Below are positions 1 to 9,292 of a stretch of 64,000 nucleotides of DNA, piece by piece. This stretch comes from Amylibacter sp. SFDW26 (GTDB taxonomy: Bacteria; Pseudomonadota; Alphaproteobacteria; Rhodobacterales; Rhodobacteraceae). Both the position numbers and the translations under genes were made by a program. The notes under the pieces are model-generated. The model made no database searches, was not told where the DNA came from, and saw only the letters and a list, made by a program, of their open reading frames with translations. The DNA is taken from the NCBI RefSeq assembly GCF_009184395.1, contig NZ_WEIC01000001.1:1072047-1136046 (forward strand), given 5' to 3'. Every line of letters begins with the position of its first letter. The stretch's first letter is position 1.

Positions 1-54
1 TATTATGACAAAGCAATTGGTGCAATGCGGGCTATAGATCGGGTCGTTCGCTAA
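1..54 (+). CDS. C-terminal end of an unidentified protein (partial)
   Basis: The first 17 codons of the window form an open frame that ends in TAA at 52-54 and encodes a C-terminus reading ...AIGAMRAIDRVVR. The gene begins outside the window. The composition (Ala, Arg, Ile, no low-complexity run) is that of a normal protein, but the piece is too short to identify. It lies on the same strand as the 59-codon ORF that starts at 155. The 100 bp between them hold DnaA boxes and a palindrome, so the two are probably not a tight operon. Confidence 0.35.
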   Translation, partial: YYDKAIGAMRAIDRVVR

Positions 55-67
55 TCACATAATGTTC

Positions 68-79
68 ACACACGTGTGT
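68..79. repeat. 12-bp perfect palindrome ACACACGTGTGT
   Basis: The bases are self-complementary and lie inside a looser dyad with GTTC at 64-67 and GAAC at 85-88. The palindrome sits 22 bp before the first DnaA box. It could be an operator or a structural element; no binding protein can be named. Confidence 0.35.
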
Positions 80-101
80 TACACGAACCTGTGGGTTGAG
101 T

Positions 102-122
102 TTATCCACAAAGTTATCCACA
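102..122 (+). promoter_or_regulatory. Two perfect DnaA boxes (TTATCCACA x2)
   Basis: TTATCCACA occurs at 102-110 and again at 114-122 in the same orientation, with start-to-start spacing of 12 bp. Both match the DnaA consensus TTATNCACA exactly. A degenerate inverted copy (TGTGGGTTG) lies just upstream at about 90-98. The pair is 33 bp before the start codon at 155, so it could be a DnaA-responsive promoter, a titration site, or part of a replication origin. The flanking genes do not match an origin neighbourhood that I can recognise with certainty. Confidence 0.6.
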
Positions 123-154
123 TATCTATCATCTGCCAATGAAAGGATACTGAG

Positions 155-334
155 ATGAAACCGATTAAATTTTCAGACTATCGTGCAAAAACATTAGCCA
201 TGATGCAAAACCCAACTGTGATTGATCTTCGCGACTACGGTCTAGCGAAATCCGCGCCTCAAGAGGACGGGCATCCAATCCTGACATTACGTGTAGATTT
301 CAAAAGCGGAACGTTGTTGCCTGCGGCGGCTTAA
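155..334 (+). CDS. Hypothetical 59-residue protein
   Basis: An ORF of 59 codons with ATG at 155 preceded by AAAGGATACTGAG, which offers a Shine-Dalgarno element at workable spacing. The product begins MKPIKFSDYRAK, has no membrane segment or cysteine, and carries the segment NPTVIDLRDYG. A perfect stem-loop terminator follows 8 bp after the stop, which supports an independently ended transcript. The stretch 'MMQNPTVIDLRD' is loosely reminiscent of the C-terminal region of UDP-glucose 6-dehydrogenases (...MKxPVxxDLRN), but it is too short to claim homology. Function unknown. Confidence 0.5.
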   Translation: MKPIKFSDYRAKTLAMMQNPTVIDLRDYGLAKSAPQEDGHPILTLRVDFKSGTLLPAAA

Positions 335-341
335 GCTTTAG

Positions 342-378
342 CACCCTGATGCTATCTGCCTCGCATCAGGGTGTTTTT
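342..378 (+). terminator. Rho-independent terminator
   Basis: A perfect 11-bp stem (CACCCTGATGC at 342-352 with GCATCAGGGTG at 363-373) with a 10-nt loop is followed by TTTTT at 374-378. It ends the transcript of the 59-codon ORF and separates it from the convergent valS gene. Confidence 0.85.
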
Positions 379-401
379 CAATCTGCTTAAACGGCTTTGG
401 T

Positions 402-3400
402 CTAACCGAGTGCTGCCACGCGCTCAAAAGCCTCTTGTAGGATTTTCAACTCTTCGCCACCCGTTTCAATACGGGCACGATTTTCGGCAACCACAGCTTC
501 TGGCGCATTGTTCACGAATTTCTCGTTCGACAATTTGCCTTTGATACCATTCAGCTCTTTTTCCAGCTTTTCAATCAGCTTGGTCAAACGCGCCTTTTCA
601 GCATCCACATCGATGATATCTGCCAACGGCAGACAGAATGTGCCACCCTCAACAGCCATCGTAACCGAACCTTTTGGTGCTTCGGATGCTTCGGTCAATT
701 CCTCAATCCGCGCCAAACGCATGATCATTGGCAGGTTACGTTCCAATGCAGCTTTACCCAAATCATCCAATTCCAATTGAACCATCGGGATTTTCGCACC
801 TGCATTCACCCGCATTTCTGCGCGCACAGAACGGATTTGTTCGATCAAACCAACCACCCAGTTCATTTCACGTGATGCATCCGCATCCAACAAATCAGCG
901 GATGTATATGTTGGCCAATCTTCATGCACCAACATATTTGCACGATCAGCAATATCACCCCACAATTGTTCGGTGATATACGGCATGATTGGGTGCAGCA
1001 GGATGATACATTGATCCAAAACCCATGACAGCGTTGCCTTGGTTTCCGCCTTCACCGCTTCATCTTCACCTTGGAACAATGGTTTTGACAGCTCTACATA
1101 CCAGTCACACACCTTACCCCAAACGAATGCATACAGCGCGTTTGCGGCATCATTGAAACGGTATTGTTCTAGCGATGCATCCACCGCCTCGCGAACAAGT
1201 GCTGTTTCACCAATGATCCATTTGTTCAAGGTCTGCGTGGCTGATGCAGGATCGAAATCCGCAACAGGTGTTGCTTCATTAAACTCTGCAAAACGCGCTG
1301 CATTCCAAAGCTTCGTCCCAAAGTTACGGTAGCCTGTAATGCGATCCTCAGACAATTTCAAATCACGCCCCATCGCCGCCATCGCCGTCAGCGTAAAGCG
1401 CACAGCATCAGTGCCGTATTTATCGATCAAATCCAATGGGTCCAAAACATTGCCCGTGGATTTAGACATCTTTTTGCCCTTCTCATCACGCACCAATGGA
1501 TGCACGTAAACCGTTTCGAACGGCACTTTATCCATGGTTTCAATACCCATCATCATCATACGAGCGACCCAGAAGAAGATGATATCGAACCCAGTGATCA
1601 ATACACGATCAACATTGTCGGATGTGTAATAGCGCTCTAGCTCAGGCGTATTTTCAGGCCAGCCAAGCGTGCCGAATGGCCAAAGACCAGACGAGAACCA
1701 TGTGTCTAGGACGTCGGGGTCGCGGTAAAGACAAATTTCTTCCAATTTACCATCTGCATCATGTCCCCAACCTCTAATTGCACCCTCCGTATATTCACTT
1801 CTAACTTTTATTTCTCGCCCAAGCTTTTCTTCGTAATATTTAGCGGCTTGAGCATAAGCTTCATCTTCAGTAGCAGCACAAAATGCCCGATCTACTGGAC
1901 GTTTATATGCACTTGATTCATCTGCGGGTTTTGGCAGGTCACAATCAGTTTCAATATCAGGACCATACCAAACAGGAACCTGATGGCCCCACCATAGTTG
2001 GCGCGAAATACACCAAGGCTCGATGTTTTCCAACCAGTGGAAATACACCTTTTTATCGCCTTCTGGTAAAATCTTAACCGTGCCATCGCGCACCGCATCA
2101 ATCGCGGGTTGCACGATTTGGGCTGTGTCCACGAACCATTGATCGGTCAACATCGGCTCGATCACCACTTTGGAACGATCCCCAAACGGCTGCATGATCT
2201 TTTTATTCTCGACGTACGGGATTTCAGCACCCTCTTCGTCCTTCGTCATCACAGCCAAACCTTCGGCAGTGATATCCGCCACAACGCGTTTACGCGCTTC
2301 GAACCGATCCAAGCCACGGTATTCATCGGGCACAAGGTTCATCGCGGCAATCATCGCCTCGTCAAACTCTTGATCGCCATTGGCAATCGCTTGCGCCACA
2401 GCTGCTTCTTCTGCGTATGGTTTACCGTCAGCACGCATATTGCCCTGTGTATCCATCAAAGAATACATCGGGATGCCACCACGTTTCGCCACTTGATAGT
2501 CGTTAAAATCATGCGCGCCTGTGATTTTCACAGCACCCGAGCCAAAATCAGGGTCAGGGTATTCATCCGTAATAATCGGGATCAAACGGCGGTGCTCTTT
2601 TGGCCCCACAGGAATTTCACAAAGCTTGCCAACCAACGGCGCATACCGTTCGTCACTGACATAAACCGCAACAGCACCGTCACCCAGCATGGTTTCAGGG
2701 CGTGTTGTGGCGATAGAAATGTAATCACGTTCCTCTTCCAGCACCACATTGCCATCTTCGTCTTTTTCAACGTAGGTATAGGTCGCACCATCCGCCAATG
2801 GGTATTTGAAGTGCCACATATGACCATCAACCTCGATATTCTCCACCTCAAGGTCAGAAATCGCGGTTTCAAACTTCGGGTCCCAATTCACAAGGCGCTT
2901 GCCTTTGTAAATCTTGCCCTCGTTGTACATTTTCACGAAGACCTTCAGAACCGCATCGTGAAAGTTCGGGCTGTTTTCGTGGCCTGTGCGCGTGTCACCA
3001 TGGGCACCCGCCATTGTGAACGCATTGCGATCCCAGTCACAAGACGCACCAAGGCGTTTCAATTGTTCAACAATCGTGCCACCTGATTGCTCTTTCCAAG
3101 CCCAGACTTTTTCAAGGAATTTATCGCGCCCCAAGTCAGTGCGTTTGATGCCCTCCTCTGCCAACTGGCGTTCCACAACCATTTGGGTGGCGATCCCCGC
3201 ATGGTCTTGGCCAGGTTGCCACAGCGTGTCGAACCCACGCATACGGTGCCAGCGCACCAAAATATCTTGCAAAGTGTTGTTAAAGGCATGACCCATGTGC
3301 AGAACGCCTGTCACATTTGGCGGTGGGATCATGATACAGAATGCATCTGCACCGTCTTTTGCATTTGCGCCCGCTTTAAACGCGCCAGATGTTTCCCATT

Positions 3401-3455
3401 TTTCGTAGAGTGCAGCCTCGGATGCGGCTGCATCAAAATTCTTTTCCATCGCCAT
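402..3455 (-). CDS. valS: Valine--tRNA ligase
   Basis: Class I aminoacyl-tRNA synthetase that charges tRNA-Val with valine in the cytoplasm. The HIGH-type motif is HMGH at residues 53-56 inside [15 protein letters not shown], and the KMSKS loop is at about 662-666. The central CP1 editing domain, the anticodon-binding domain and a C-terminal coiled-coil (about 955-1010, rich in Lys/Glu) are all present. At 1017 residues it is longer than E. coli ValS (951), mainly through insertions in the editing domain and around residues 540-600. In many alphaproteobacteria valS follows the popZ/DUF2497 gene; here that partner lies about 6 kb away on the opposite strand, so the pair has been separated. The nearest upstream gene on this strand, the HD protein, ends 97 bp before the start. 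Confidence 0.97.
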   Translation of the reverse strand: MAMEKNFDAAASEAALYEKWETSGAFKAGANAKDGADAFCIMIPPPNVTGVLHMGHAFNNTLQDILVRWHRMRGFDTLWQPGQDHAGIATQMVVERQLAEEGIKRTDLGRDKFLEKVWAWKEQSGGTIVEQLKRLGASCDWDRNAFTMAGAHGDTRTGHENSPNFHDAVLKVFVKMYNEGKIYKGKRLVNWDPKFETAISDLEVENIEVDGHMWHFKYPLADGATYTYVEKDEDGNVVLEEERDYISIATTRPETMLGDGAVAVYVSDERYAPLVGKLCEIPVGPKEHRRLIPIITDEYPDPDFGSGAVKITGAHDFNDYQVAKRGGIPMYSLMDTQGNMRADGKPYAEEAAVAQAIANGDQEFDEAMIAAMNLVPDEYRGLDRFEARKRVVADITAEGLAVMTKDEEGAEIPYVENKKIMQPFGDRSKVVIEPMLTDQWFVDTAQIVQPAIDAVRDGTVKILPEGDKKVYFHWLENIEPWCISRQLWWGHQVPVWYGPDIETDCDLPKPADESSAYKRPVDRAFCAATEDEAYAQAAKYYEEKLGREIKVRSEYTEGAIRGWGHDADGKLEEICLYRDPDVLDTWFSSGLWPFGTLGWPENTPELERYYTSDNVDRVLITGFDIIFFWVARMMMMGIETMDKVPFETVYVHPLVRDEKGKKMSKSTGNVLDPLDLIDKYGTDAVRFTLTAMAAMGRDLKLSEDRITGYRNFGTKLWNAARFAEFNEATPVADFDPASATQTLNKWIIGETALVREAVDASLEQYRFNDAANALYAFVWGKVCDWYVELSKPLFQGEDEAVKAETKATLSWVLDQCIILLHPIMPYITEQLWGDIADRANMLVHEDWPTYTSADLLDADASREMNWVVGLIEQIRSVRAEMRVNAGAKIPMVQLELDDLGKAALERNLPMIMRLARIEELTEASEAPKGSVTMAVEGGTFCLPLADIIDVDAEKARLTKLIEKLEKELNGIKGKLSNEKFVNNAPEAVVAENRARIETGGEELKILQEAFERVAALG

Positions 3456-3552
3456 TGGTTTTTGCCTTGAAACTTTGTGTTTGCATGGCTTTCTACATGG
3501 GGTTTTCCATAAGGGGAAGCCCTGTCAGCGCAGTAATACAGCTTTGTTGAAA

Positions 3553-4167
3553 TTAGGCGCGTTCAGCGGCTGTTTCAGCATGCATTAATGGCTGTGGTTT
3601 GGCGCTAATGACAGCAGGATCATAAGGCTCACGCGCAAAGACTTCGCGCACCATATTTCTAAAGAATGAAATATCATATGTGTCATAGTCAGGATCAAAG
3701 CTGGATTGATCCCAACGCTCGCAAAACTGTGCGCAATCATCAAAAAACTCATGCCCAGCATAGGCTTTGCGTTTTTCAGGATCTGCGCCCACATGTTCGC
3801 CGTAATACACCAGCTGAAAGTCGCCATGCTTTTCCACGACCCAACGACATTGTTCACGTACAAAAGGTTTCAGGATCGTTGCAGCGTATTCATCATGATT
3901 ATATGGCGCAAAGATATCGCCAATGTCGTGTAGTAGTGCTGAAACCACCCAGTCAATATCTGCCCCATCGCGCCAAGCACGGGTAGCAGATTGCAAAGAA
4001 TGACCCAATCGTGTGATTTGATAGCCAGATAAGCCTTCGTCCAATTCAACAAGTGCTTTTAACAATCTGTCGGCTGTACCTTTGGTATGTTCAATCTCAT
4101 GTTTGGTTAAGAAATCATAATCTTCACGATCCCCATCTTTCATTTGGGTGAATTTAACCTGATCCAT
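3553..4167 (-). CDS. HD-domain protein, PhnZ/MIOX-like oxygenase-type fold
   Basis: A 204-residue HD-superfamily protein. Conserved ligands are visible as H56 (GHSLQSA), H80-D81 (LLHDIGD), H91 (NHDEYA), H114 (EKHGDFQ) and D153 (RWDQSS). This spacing is closer to the mixed-valent di-iron HD oxygenases (PhnZ, myo-inositol oxygenase type) than to classical phosphohydrolases, but no substrate can be read from sequence. An almost ideal Shine-Dalgarno (AGGAGGT) lies just before the ATG, so it is probably well translated. It starts 36 bp after the Lrp-type regulator on the same strand and is probably co-transcribed with it. A generic HD phosphohydrolase remains possible. Confidence 0.75.
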   Translation of the reverse strand: MDQVKFTQMKDGDREDYDFLTKHEIEHTKGTADRLLKALVELDEGLSGYQITRLGHSLQSATRAWRDGADIDWVVSALLHDIGDIFAPYNHDEYAATILKPFVREQCRWVVEKHGDFQLVYYGEHVGADPEKRKAYAGHEFFDDCAQFCERWDQSSFDPDYDTYDISFFRNMVREVFAREPYDPAVISAKPQPLMHAETAAERA

Positions 4168-4203
4168 GATACCTCCTATCGCTGATTAGAATGCTACATC
4201 CGC

Positions 4204-4635
4204 TTACAAAGCGCGGTCAATCTTTGTGGTAAGGCGGATTAAGCTTTCAGAAGAATTTACCCCATCCAAAGCCCCTATTTGATCCAAAACATCATCCAAC
4301 TCTGCTGTCGTGCTTGCTGCAATTTGCAATACAAGATCAAACCGTCCCGATGCTGTGTGCGCCTCTTCTACATTAACCATTGTTTTTAGGCGCCCAATGA
4401 TACTGGCCTGCTTGCCTGTGTCTGCTTGTACCAGAACCGTCGCCCTTATCCGTCCTGCAATAGCAGCGTCAGTTAAGCGCACAGTATAACCTGCAATCGT
4501 TCCAGAACTTTCCAAACGATCCAAACGTGCCTGCACCGTTGTACGTGCCAAGCCAAGCGTTCCAGCCAAAGTAGAAACAGGTGTTCGGGCATTCACAGCC
4601 AAAGCTGCGATCAATTTCTTATCTATATCATCCAT
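4204..4635 (-). CDS. Lrp/AsnC-family transcriptional regulator
   Basis: A 143-residue DNA-binding protein. The N-terminal winged helix-turn-helix starts with the family signature DDIDKKLIAAL, then LAGTLGLARTTVQARLDRLE at about residues 22-42. A C-terminal RAM/AsnC effector domain follows (about 65-140). It is divergent from the decarboxylase gene at 4747 across a 111-bp spacer that contains AT-rich partial dyads (ATAATGATTCATATTAATC). This arrangement suggests that it controls the decarboxylase, itself and the downstream HD gene in response to an amino acid; ornithine or lysine is a reasonable but unproven guess. Confidence 0.9.
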   Translation of the reverse strand: MDDIDKKLIAALAVNARTPVSTLAGTLGLARTTVQARLDRLESSGTIAGYTVRLTDAAIAGRIRATVLVQADTGKQASIIGRLKTMVNVEEAHTASGRFDLVLQIAASTTAELDDVLDQIGALDGVNSSESLIRLTTKIDRAL

Positions 4636-4746
4636 ATAATACGCCCATTATTTCGTCATAATGATTCATATTAATCACAAATTGCCCATATTGCCGACTG
4701 TTTTTTACAGGTTCCTGCCGCAGACTATAAGAAAACGGAGACGAGC

Positions 4747-5883
4747 ATGAGTTTTCAAGAAGCCATTTGGCAAACACGGCGTGGGTATCTAAAGCAATGT
4801 CAGCCTGACATTCCTGTCTTGTTTTTCAATCCGAATAAGCTGACTGGAACAGCTAAGATATTTCATGATCACTTCCCTGGGCTTGTCACATATGCAGTCA
4901 AGGCAAACCCAGATCCAAATGTCATCAAAACACTTATTTCCTGTGGTATCACAAGTTTTGATGTCGCTTCCCCTGTAGAAATAGACTTGATCCGTAACAT
5001 CGCTCCAAACGCCACATTACATTATCACAACCCAGTCCGATCTATCGCAGAAATCAAACATGCCGTATCAAAGAACATCCGTTGTTATTCTGTGGATCGC
5101 ATAGCTGAATTGGACAAGCTGTTAAAGTATGTACCAGCAGGCGCAGAAATATCAGTACGCTTAAAATTGGATTTAGAAGGTGCTGCATATGATTTCGGAT
5201 CGAAATTTGGTGCAAAGCCTGGTGATTGCATCGCTCTTTTAGAACGGTTGAAAAATAGCAATTACCGCACATCAATGACCTTTCATCCGGGTACGCAATG
5301 TACTGATCCAAAAGCTTGGGAATTATACATCAAGACTTGTGCTGACATCGCTAAAAAAGCTGGCTGCGTGTTAGAACGGTTGAATGTCGGGGGCGGCTTT
5401 CCAAGTTTTAGGGCTAAGAACAAACCTGATTTAATGGCATTCTTTGAGACAATAGGAACTGCTGTTGCAAACCACTTTGACAATAGTATTCCAAAGCTAG
5501 TATGCGAACCAGGGCGTAGTCTTTCTGCAGACGGATATAGTTTAGCAACACGCGTTAAAGCACTGGATAAAAAAACTATTTTCTTAAATGACGGTGTTTA
5601 TGCTGGCTTAACAGAATTCCGCGATATCGGTCCTGTCGATCGTTATCAAACGATTGCATCTGATGGCACTCCCAAGACAGGGGCAAAAGCCAAATACACA
5701 GTTTTTGGCCCAACGTGTGATTCATTGGATCAATTGCCAGAACCCCTCCCATTACCAAGCACAATCGCCGAAGGGGATTATATCCTTTTTGAAAATATGG
5801 GTGCCTATGTGAAATCCATCACAACCCAATTCAATGGTTACGGTAATTTCAAGGAAATTATGATCTCTAACACAGCACCCTAA
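4747..5883 (+). CDS. Ornithine/lysine decarboxylase-like PLP enzyme (alanine racemase fold)
   Basis: A fold-type III PLP decarboxylase of 378 residues in the ODC/DapDC group, probably the first step of putrescine or cadaverine formation. The PLP lysine is K52 in YAVKANP. FHPGTQC (about 180), the glycine-rich phosphate loop NVGGGFPS (about 215), CEPGRSL (about 255) and the active-site cysteine region GPTCDSLDQL (about 328) all fit the family. The usual DGVY-G-F segment reads NDGVYAGLTE, so the substrate-pocket loop is slightly unusual. A divergent Lrp-type gene lies upstream and a terminator hairpin follows 38 bp after the stop. Ornithine is more likely than lysine or diaminopimelate, but sequence alone does not settle it. 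Confidence 0.88.
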   Translation: MSFQEAIWQTRRGYLKQCQPDIPVLFFNPNKLTGTAKIFHDHFPGLVTYAVKANPDPNVIKTLISCGITSFDVASPVEIDLIRNIAPNATLHYHNPVRSIAEIKHAVSKNIRCYSVDRIAELDKLLKYVPAGAEISVRLKLDLEGAAYDFGSKFGAKPGDCIALLERLKNSNYRTSMTFHPGTQCTDPKAWELYIKTCADIAKKAGCVLERLNVGGGFPSFRAKNKPDLMAFFETIGTAVANHFDNSIPKLVCEPGRSLSADGYSLATRVKALDKKTIFLNDGVYAGLTEFRDIGPVDRYQTIASDGTPKTGAKAKYTVFGPTCDSLDQLPEPLPLPSTIAEGDYILFENMGAYVKSITTQFNGYGNFKEIMISNTAP

Positions 5884-5920
5884 GCTGTAACATTTCTAAC
5901 ATCGGATAGCGTTTGCGTGA

Positions 5921-5944
5921 AAACAACATTGCAGTGTTGTTTTT
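5921..5944 (+). terminator. Probable terminator of the decarboxylase gene
   Basis: AAACAACA at 5921-5928 pairs with TGTTGTTT at 5935-5942, leaving a 6-nt loop, and the U-rich tail TTTT follows. The stem is AT-rich and therefore weak. Confidence 0.55.
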
Positions 5945-5971
5945 CCTATTTTCTGTGTAAAGCTTCGCGAC

Positions 5972-6970
5972 ATGAACACAGGTAAACCCAGAAATCATAT
6001 CGTAATTATCGACGGCACCCAAAGCCGCCTTATAGAGGGCCATGAAACCAATGCAGGGTTGCTTTACAAACTGCTAGAAGAAACCAATGATCGCAAAGAA
6101 GAAACACTTTGGTATCATCCAGGCGTTCAAGGTCGCGGTCTGTGGAAATGGGTGACCTTGGCAAGTGGTTTGGGGATCAACCAAACGATCCGTGATGCCT
6201 ATGCGCATCTCAGCAGCAATTTTGAAAAAGGCGATAAAATATATCTGTTTGGGTACAGCCGCGGTGCTTATGCCGTCCGATCTTTGGCTGGGATGATCGA
6301 TGCGATTGGTTTGCTGCGCAAAGACCGCGCGATTGAACGCAATGTGCGGCAAGCTTTCCGTCTGTATGAATGCGAAGATACTGAAACTGTTATGAAGGCG
6401 TTTTTTGATGCGAATTGCCATAGGGACATCGATATTGAAATGATCGGCGTCTGGGATACGGTCAAAGCATTAGGGATCGAATACCCCCTACTCAGCCATT
6501 TGGCACCAATGGCAACGGAATTTCACAATGACAGCATCGCTGACCATGTCAAAAACGGGTTTCAAGCGCTTGCCATCAATGAAACACGCACGGCTTATAG
6601 CCCTGTGATTTGGCATACAAATCCCAATTGGCCTGGGCATTTGGAACAGGTTTGGTTTCGCGGTGCACATTCCGATGTCGGTGGTCATATCTGGAAGTTT
6701 CCCAAAGCGCGGCCATTGTCCAACATTCCGCTTGTATGGATGTTAGAACGCGCTCAAAAATGCGGTATTAAACTGCCCGATGACTGGAAAGACCGTTTTC
6801 CCCAAGACCCAAATGCACCACAACAAGGCAACAAACGTGGCATCGCAAAGTTTTTCTTATTCAGAAAGCCTCGCAGTATCGGAAACTGTCCATCAGAATA
6901 TATCCACCCATCTGTCCTTGAACACACGCCAGAGATGACTGTGTCGGTTCCTGTGCAAAAAAACGCGTAA
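5972..6970 (+). CDS. DUF2235-family alpha/beta hydrolase
   Basis: A 332-residue protein of the DUF2235 family (alpha/beta hydrolase fold; some members are Tle1-type phospholipase effectors, others are cellular hydrolases). The N-terminus IVIIDGT, the nucleophile elbow GYSRGA with Ser96, VWDTVKALG (Asp about 161) and RGAHSDVGGH (His about 233) supply the expected catalytic triad and family signatures. There is no signal peptide, and no type VI secretion, immunity or VgrG gene is nearby, so an effector role is unsupported here. It stands alone between the decarboxylase and the pcm-like gene. Substrate unknown. Confidence 0.88.
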   Translation: MNTGKPRNHIVIIDGTQSRLIEGHETNAGLLYKLLEETNDRKEETLWYHPGVQGRGLWKWVTLASGLGINQTIRDAYAHLSSNFEKGDKIYLFGYSRGAYAVRSLAGMIDAIGLLRKDRAIERNVRQAFRLYECEDTETVMKAFFDANCHRDIDIEMIGVWDTVKALGIEYPLLSHLAPMATEFHNDSIADHVKNGFQALAINETRTAYSPVIWHTNPNWPGHLEQVWFRGAHSDVGGHIWKFPKARPLSNIPLVWMLERAQKCGIKLPDDWKDRFPQDPNAPQQGNKRGIAKFFLFRKPRSIGNCPSEYIHPSVLEHTPEMTVSVPVQKNA

Positions 6971-7063
6971 ATCCACTGATTCTTTAATCCAGCTTGGTTG
7001 CTCAACCCGTATAACTATGGCACAACAATTCGAAATACAGATACCATGGGACAAAGTTTAAAC

Positions 7064-7717
7064 ATGTCTGATTATAAAACAGCACGTATCGCAATGGTCG
7101 ACTGCCAAGTCCGCCCTTCTGACGTTACCAAATATCCAATCATTGACGCGCTTCTTTCAACACCGCGCGAAGCCTATCTCCCACTCGCAAAACGTCCTGT
7201 CGCTTATGCAGGTGAACACATCGCATTAAGTGCTGATCGCGTCCTATTAGATGCGCGTACATTTGCCAAAATGCTGGATGCAGTGTATGTTCAACCAACA
7301 GAAATGGTTTTAGATATTGGGTGTGGTCTAGGCTATTCAACTGCAGTGCTTGCCAAAATGGCCGAAGCAGTCGTTTCAGTGGAAAGCGATGCAGCCATGG
7401 CAGAAGAAGCAAATGCCACACTTACAGAACAGTCCGTTGACAATGGTTTTGTGACAACAGGTGATTTGTCAGCAGGCAATGCTAAGAATGGTCCTTATGA
7501 TGTGATTATTCTACAGGGTGCTGTTACAAATATTCCTGCACCCTTGGCAGAACAGTTAAAAGATGGTGGTCGTATTTGTGCGATTTTCCAAGAGGGCCCA
7601 TTAGGGGCATGCAAAATAGGTTATAAATCTAATGGTAAGATTTCATGGCGCACAGCATTTAATGCAACAGCTCCACTTCTTAATGGATTTGAAACCAAAC
7701 CAGAATTTACTTTCTAA
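7064..7717 (+). CDS. Protein-L-isoaspartate O-methyltransferase family protein
   Basis: A SAM-dependent methyltransferase of the PCMT family. The start at MSDYKTARIAMVDCQ is chosen because the 22 upstream codons of the longer frame (from 6998) look non-coding and this start matches the family N-terminus. Motif I is VLDIGCGLGYSTA at about residues 81-93. The post-motif DVIILQGA is present, but the region before it is shorter and less conserved than in true repair enzymes. In Rhodobacterales a protein of this type regularly precedes tolC, as here (36 bp apart), so the two are likely co-transcribed. Its role may not be isoaspartyl repair. Confidence 0.88.
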   Translation: MSDYKTARIAMVDCQVRPSDVTKYPIIDALLSTPREAYLPLAKRPVAYAGEHIALSADRVLLDARTFAKMLDAVYVQPTEMVLDIGCGLGYSTAVLAKMAEAVVSVESDAAMAEEANATLTEQSVDNGFVTTGDLSAGNAKNGPYDVIILQGAVTNIPAPLAEQLKDGGRICAIFQEGPLGACKIGYKSNGKISWRTAFNATAPLLNGFETKPEFTF

Positions 7718-7753
7718 GTATTAGAAAAAATATACGCCAAAGGATAAGCCCAA

Positions 7754-9130
7754 ATGACTTTTTTAAAGGCTCTTAAGGTTACAACAGCAAGTATCGCACT
7801 TTGTGTTGGTGCTCCAAGCTTTGCAACCACACTTACAGATGCATTGATCCAAGCGTATCAAACCAACCCATCTTTGCGTATTGGTCAAAATAGCTTACGT
7901 GCAACAGATGAAGGCGTTGCCCAGGCTCGTGGTGCATTGCGCCCAACCATTTCAGCAACAGCTTCAACAAATAGAACACTTAACGAAACGACTGATAGAG
8001 CAAGCTCTAGTGACACCGCAGCACTGACAACAAGTGTTCCAATTTATGCAGGTCTAACGGGTTTAAACGGTGTCGACCAAGCAAAGTTTAACGTACAAGC
8101 AAGCCGTCAAGCATTGGTGGATACCGAACAAACTGTGCTTTTGAATGCTGTAACAGCCTATATGGATGTACGTCGTGATCAAAGAAATGTTGAATTGGCA
8201 CGAAACAGTGTAAAAGTTCTATCAGAAGAAGTTCGTGCAGCCCGCGAGCGTTTTGAGGTTGGCGAAGTCACACGTACAGATGTAAGCCAAGCAGAATCAC
8301 GTTTTGCTGCATCTCAAAGTTCATTAGAAACAAGTCGCGCCGCCCTGAAACGTTCTATAGATTTCTATATTGCTACAATTGGGTCCGCGCCAAAAAATCT
8401 ACGCACACCGCCGCCTGCCCCAAAACTTCCTAAATCAGCTAATGATGCGGAAAATATTGCTATTGCTAGAAACCCACAAATCTTGCAACAACAATTTCTT
8501 GTGAAAGCCGCTGAAAAATCAGTTGATATTGCACGTGGGAACAAAAGACCAACAATCACCGGCAGCATTTCAGCACAACAATCGAATGCTGATCTGACAG
8601 ATACAAGCGATACGTCTGCAATCCTAGGGTTAAGCGTTTCACAACCCATCTTTCAGGGTGGACGTTTGAACAGTGCTGAACGCCAAGCTCTCGCACAGCT
8701 GGATCAAGAAAAATCAGAACTTCAGCTGGCTGGCGTACAAGTACGACAAGAAGTGCAAAGTGCTTACGCCACTTGGGAAGCATCAAAAGCCAGCATTCGT
8801 GCACGCCGCGAACAAGTACGCGCAGCAAAGATTGCATTTGAAGGAACAAGTGAAGAGGCAAAATTAGGGGCACGTACAACGCTAGACGCATTGAATGCAG
8901 AACAAGAACTACTTGAAGCACGTTCCGACCTTGTCTCAGCAATCCGCGATGAATATGTAAATGCTTATACGGTTTTGTCTGCGATGGGCTTGCTAACAGT
9001 CGATCATTTGCAGCTAGGCATAGAGACTTACAACCCAGATACGAATTATTCAGCCGTAGCAAAGCCAAGTCCATTGGGTAAAAAACGCTTAGATACTTTG
9101 GATAAAATATTAAAGCGCAACGGTAAGTAG
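7754..9130 (+). CDS. tolC: TolC-family outer membrane protein
   Basis: Outer membrane channel for type I secretion and tripartite efflux pumps, 458 residues. A signal peptide covers residues 1-24 (cleavage after PSFA). The rest shows the duplicated outer-membrane-factor pattern: Tyr- and Asn-rich first strands (LTDALIQAYQTNPSLR) and long amphipathic helices with 'A..A...L' periodicity in both halves (about 130-200 and 330-400). It is the only TolC-type gene in the window and a plausible outer-membrane partner for the RND adaptor/permease pair at 51.9-56.3 kb, although that link is inferred. A short imperfect hairpin followed by TTTT lies just after the stop (9141-9160). Confidence 0.93.
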   Translation: MTFLKALKVTTASIALCVGAPSFATTLTDALIQAYQTNPSLRIGQNSLRATDEGVAQARGALRPTISATASTNRTLNETTDRASSSDTAALTTSVPIYAGLTGLNGVDQAKFNVQASRQALVDTEQTVLLNAVTAYMDVRRDQRNVELARNSVKVLSEEVRAARERFEVGEVTRTDVSQAESRFAASQSSLETSRAALKRSIDFYIATIGSAPKNLRTPPPAPKLPKSANDAENIAIARNPQILQQQFLVKAAEKSVDIARGNKRPTITGSISAQQSNADLTDTSDTSAILGLSVSQPIFQGGRLNSAERQALAQLDQEKSELQLAGVQVRQEVQSAYATWEASKASIRARREQVRAAKIAFEGTSEEAKLGARTTLDALNAEQELLEARSDLVSAIRDEYVNAYTVLSAMGLLTVDHLQLGIETYNPDTNYSAVAKPSPLGKKRLDTLDKILKRNGK

Positions 9131-9292
9131 CTTAAATTTTACGGGTTATTTAACCGTTTTATGGCGTTCAATTGTATCACCAACGCCATAATTACGTTTA
9201 AATTAACATTTAAGGGACTAGAATTTAACAACATAGTTGTTTGAAATTACAATCTTGGGTACTGTTTTAAAAAAAATAATATCGAGGGACCC

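Noticed and set aside
2109-3086. 325-codon plus-strand frame inside valS
   Set aside because: Antisense to a well-conserved valS; composition rich in His, Arg and Thr, as expected from reverse reading, and no conserved domain.
5972-6970. DUF2235 gene as a type VI secretion effector
   Set aside because: No VgrG, PAAR, immunity or T6SS gene nearby and no adaptor domain; many DUF2235 proteins are unrelated to secretion.
9190-9230. CtrA sites upstream of the PopZ-like gene
   Set aside because: Several TTAA elements are present, but none pair with the required seven-base spacing (spacings of 1, 3, 8 and 11 seen).
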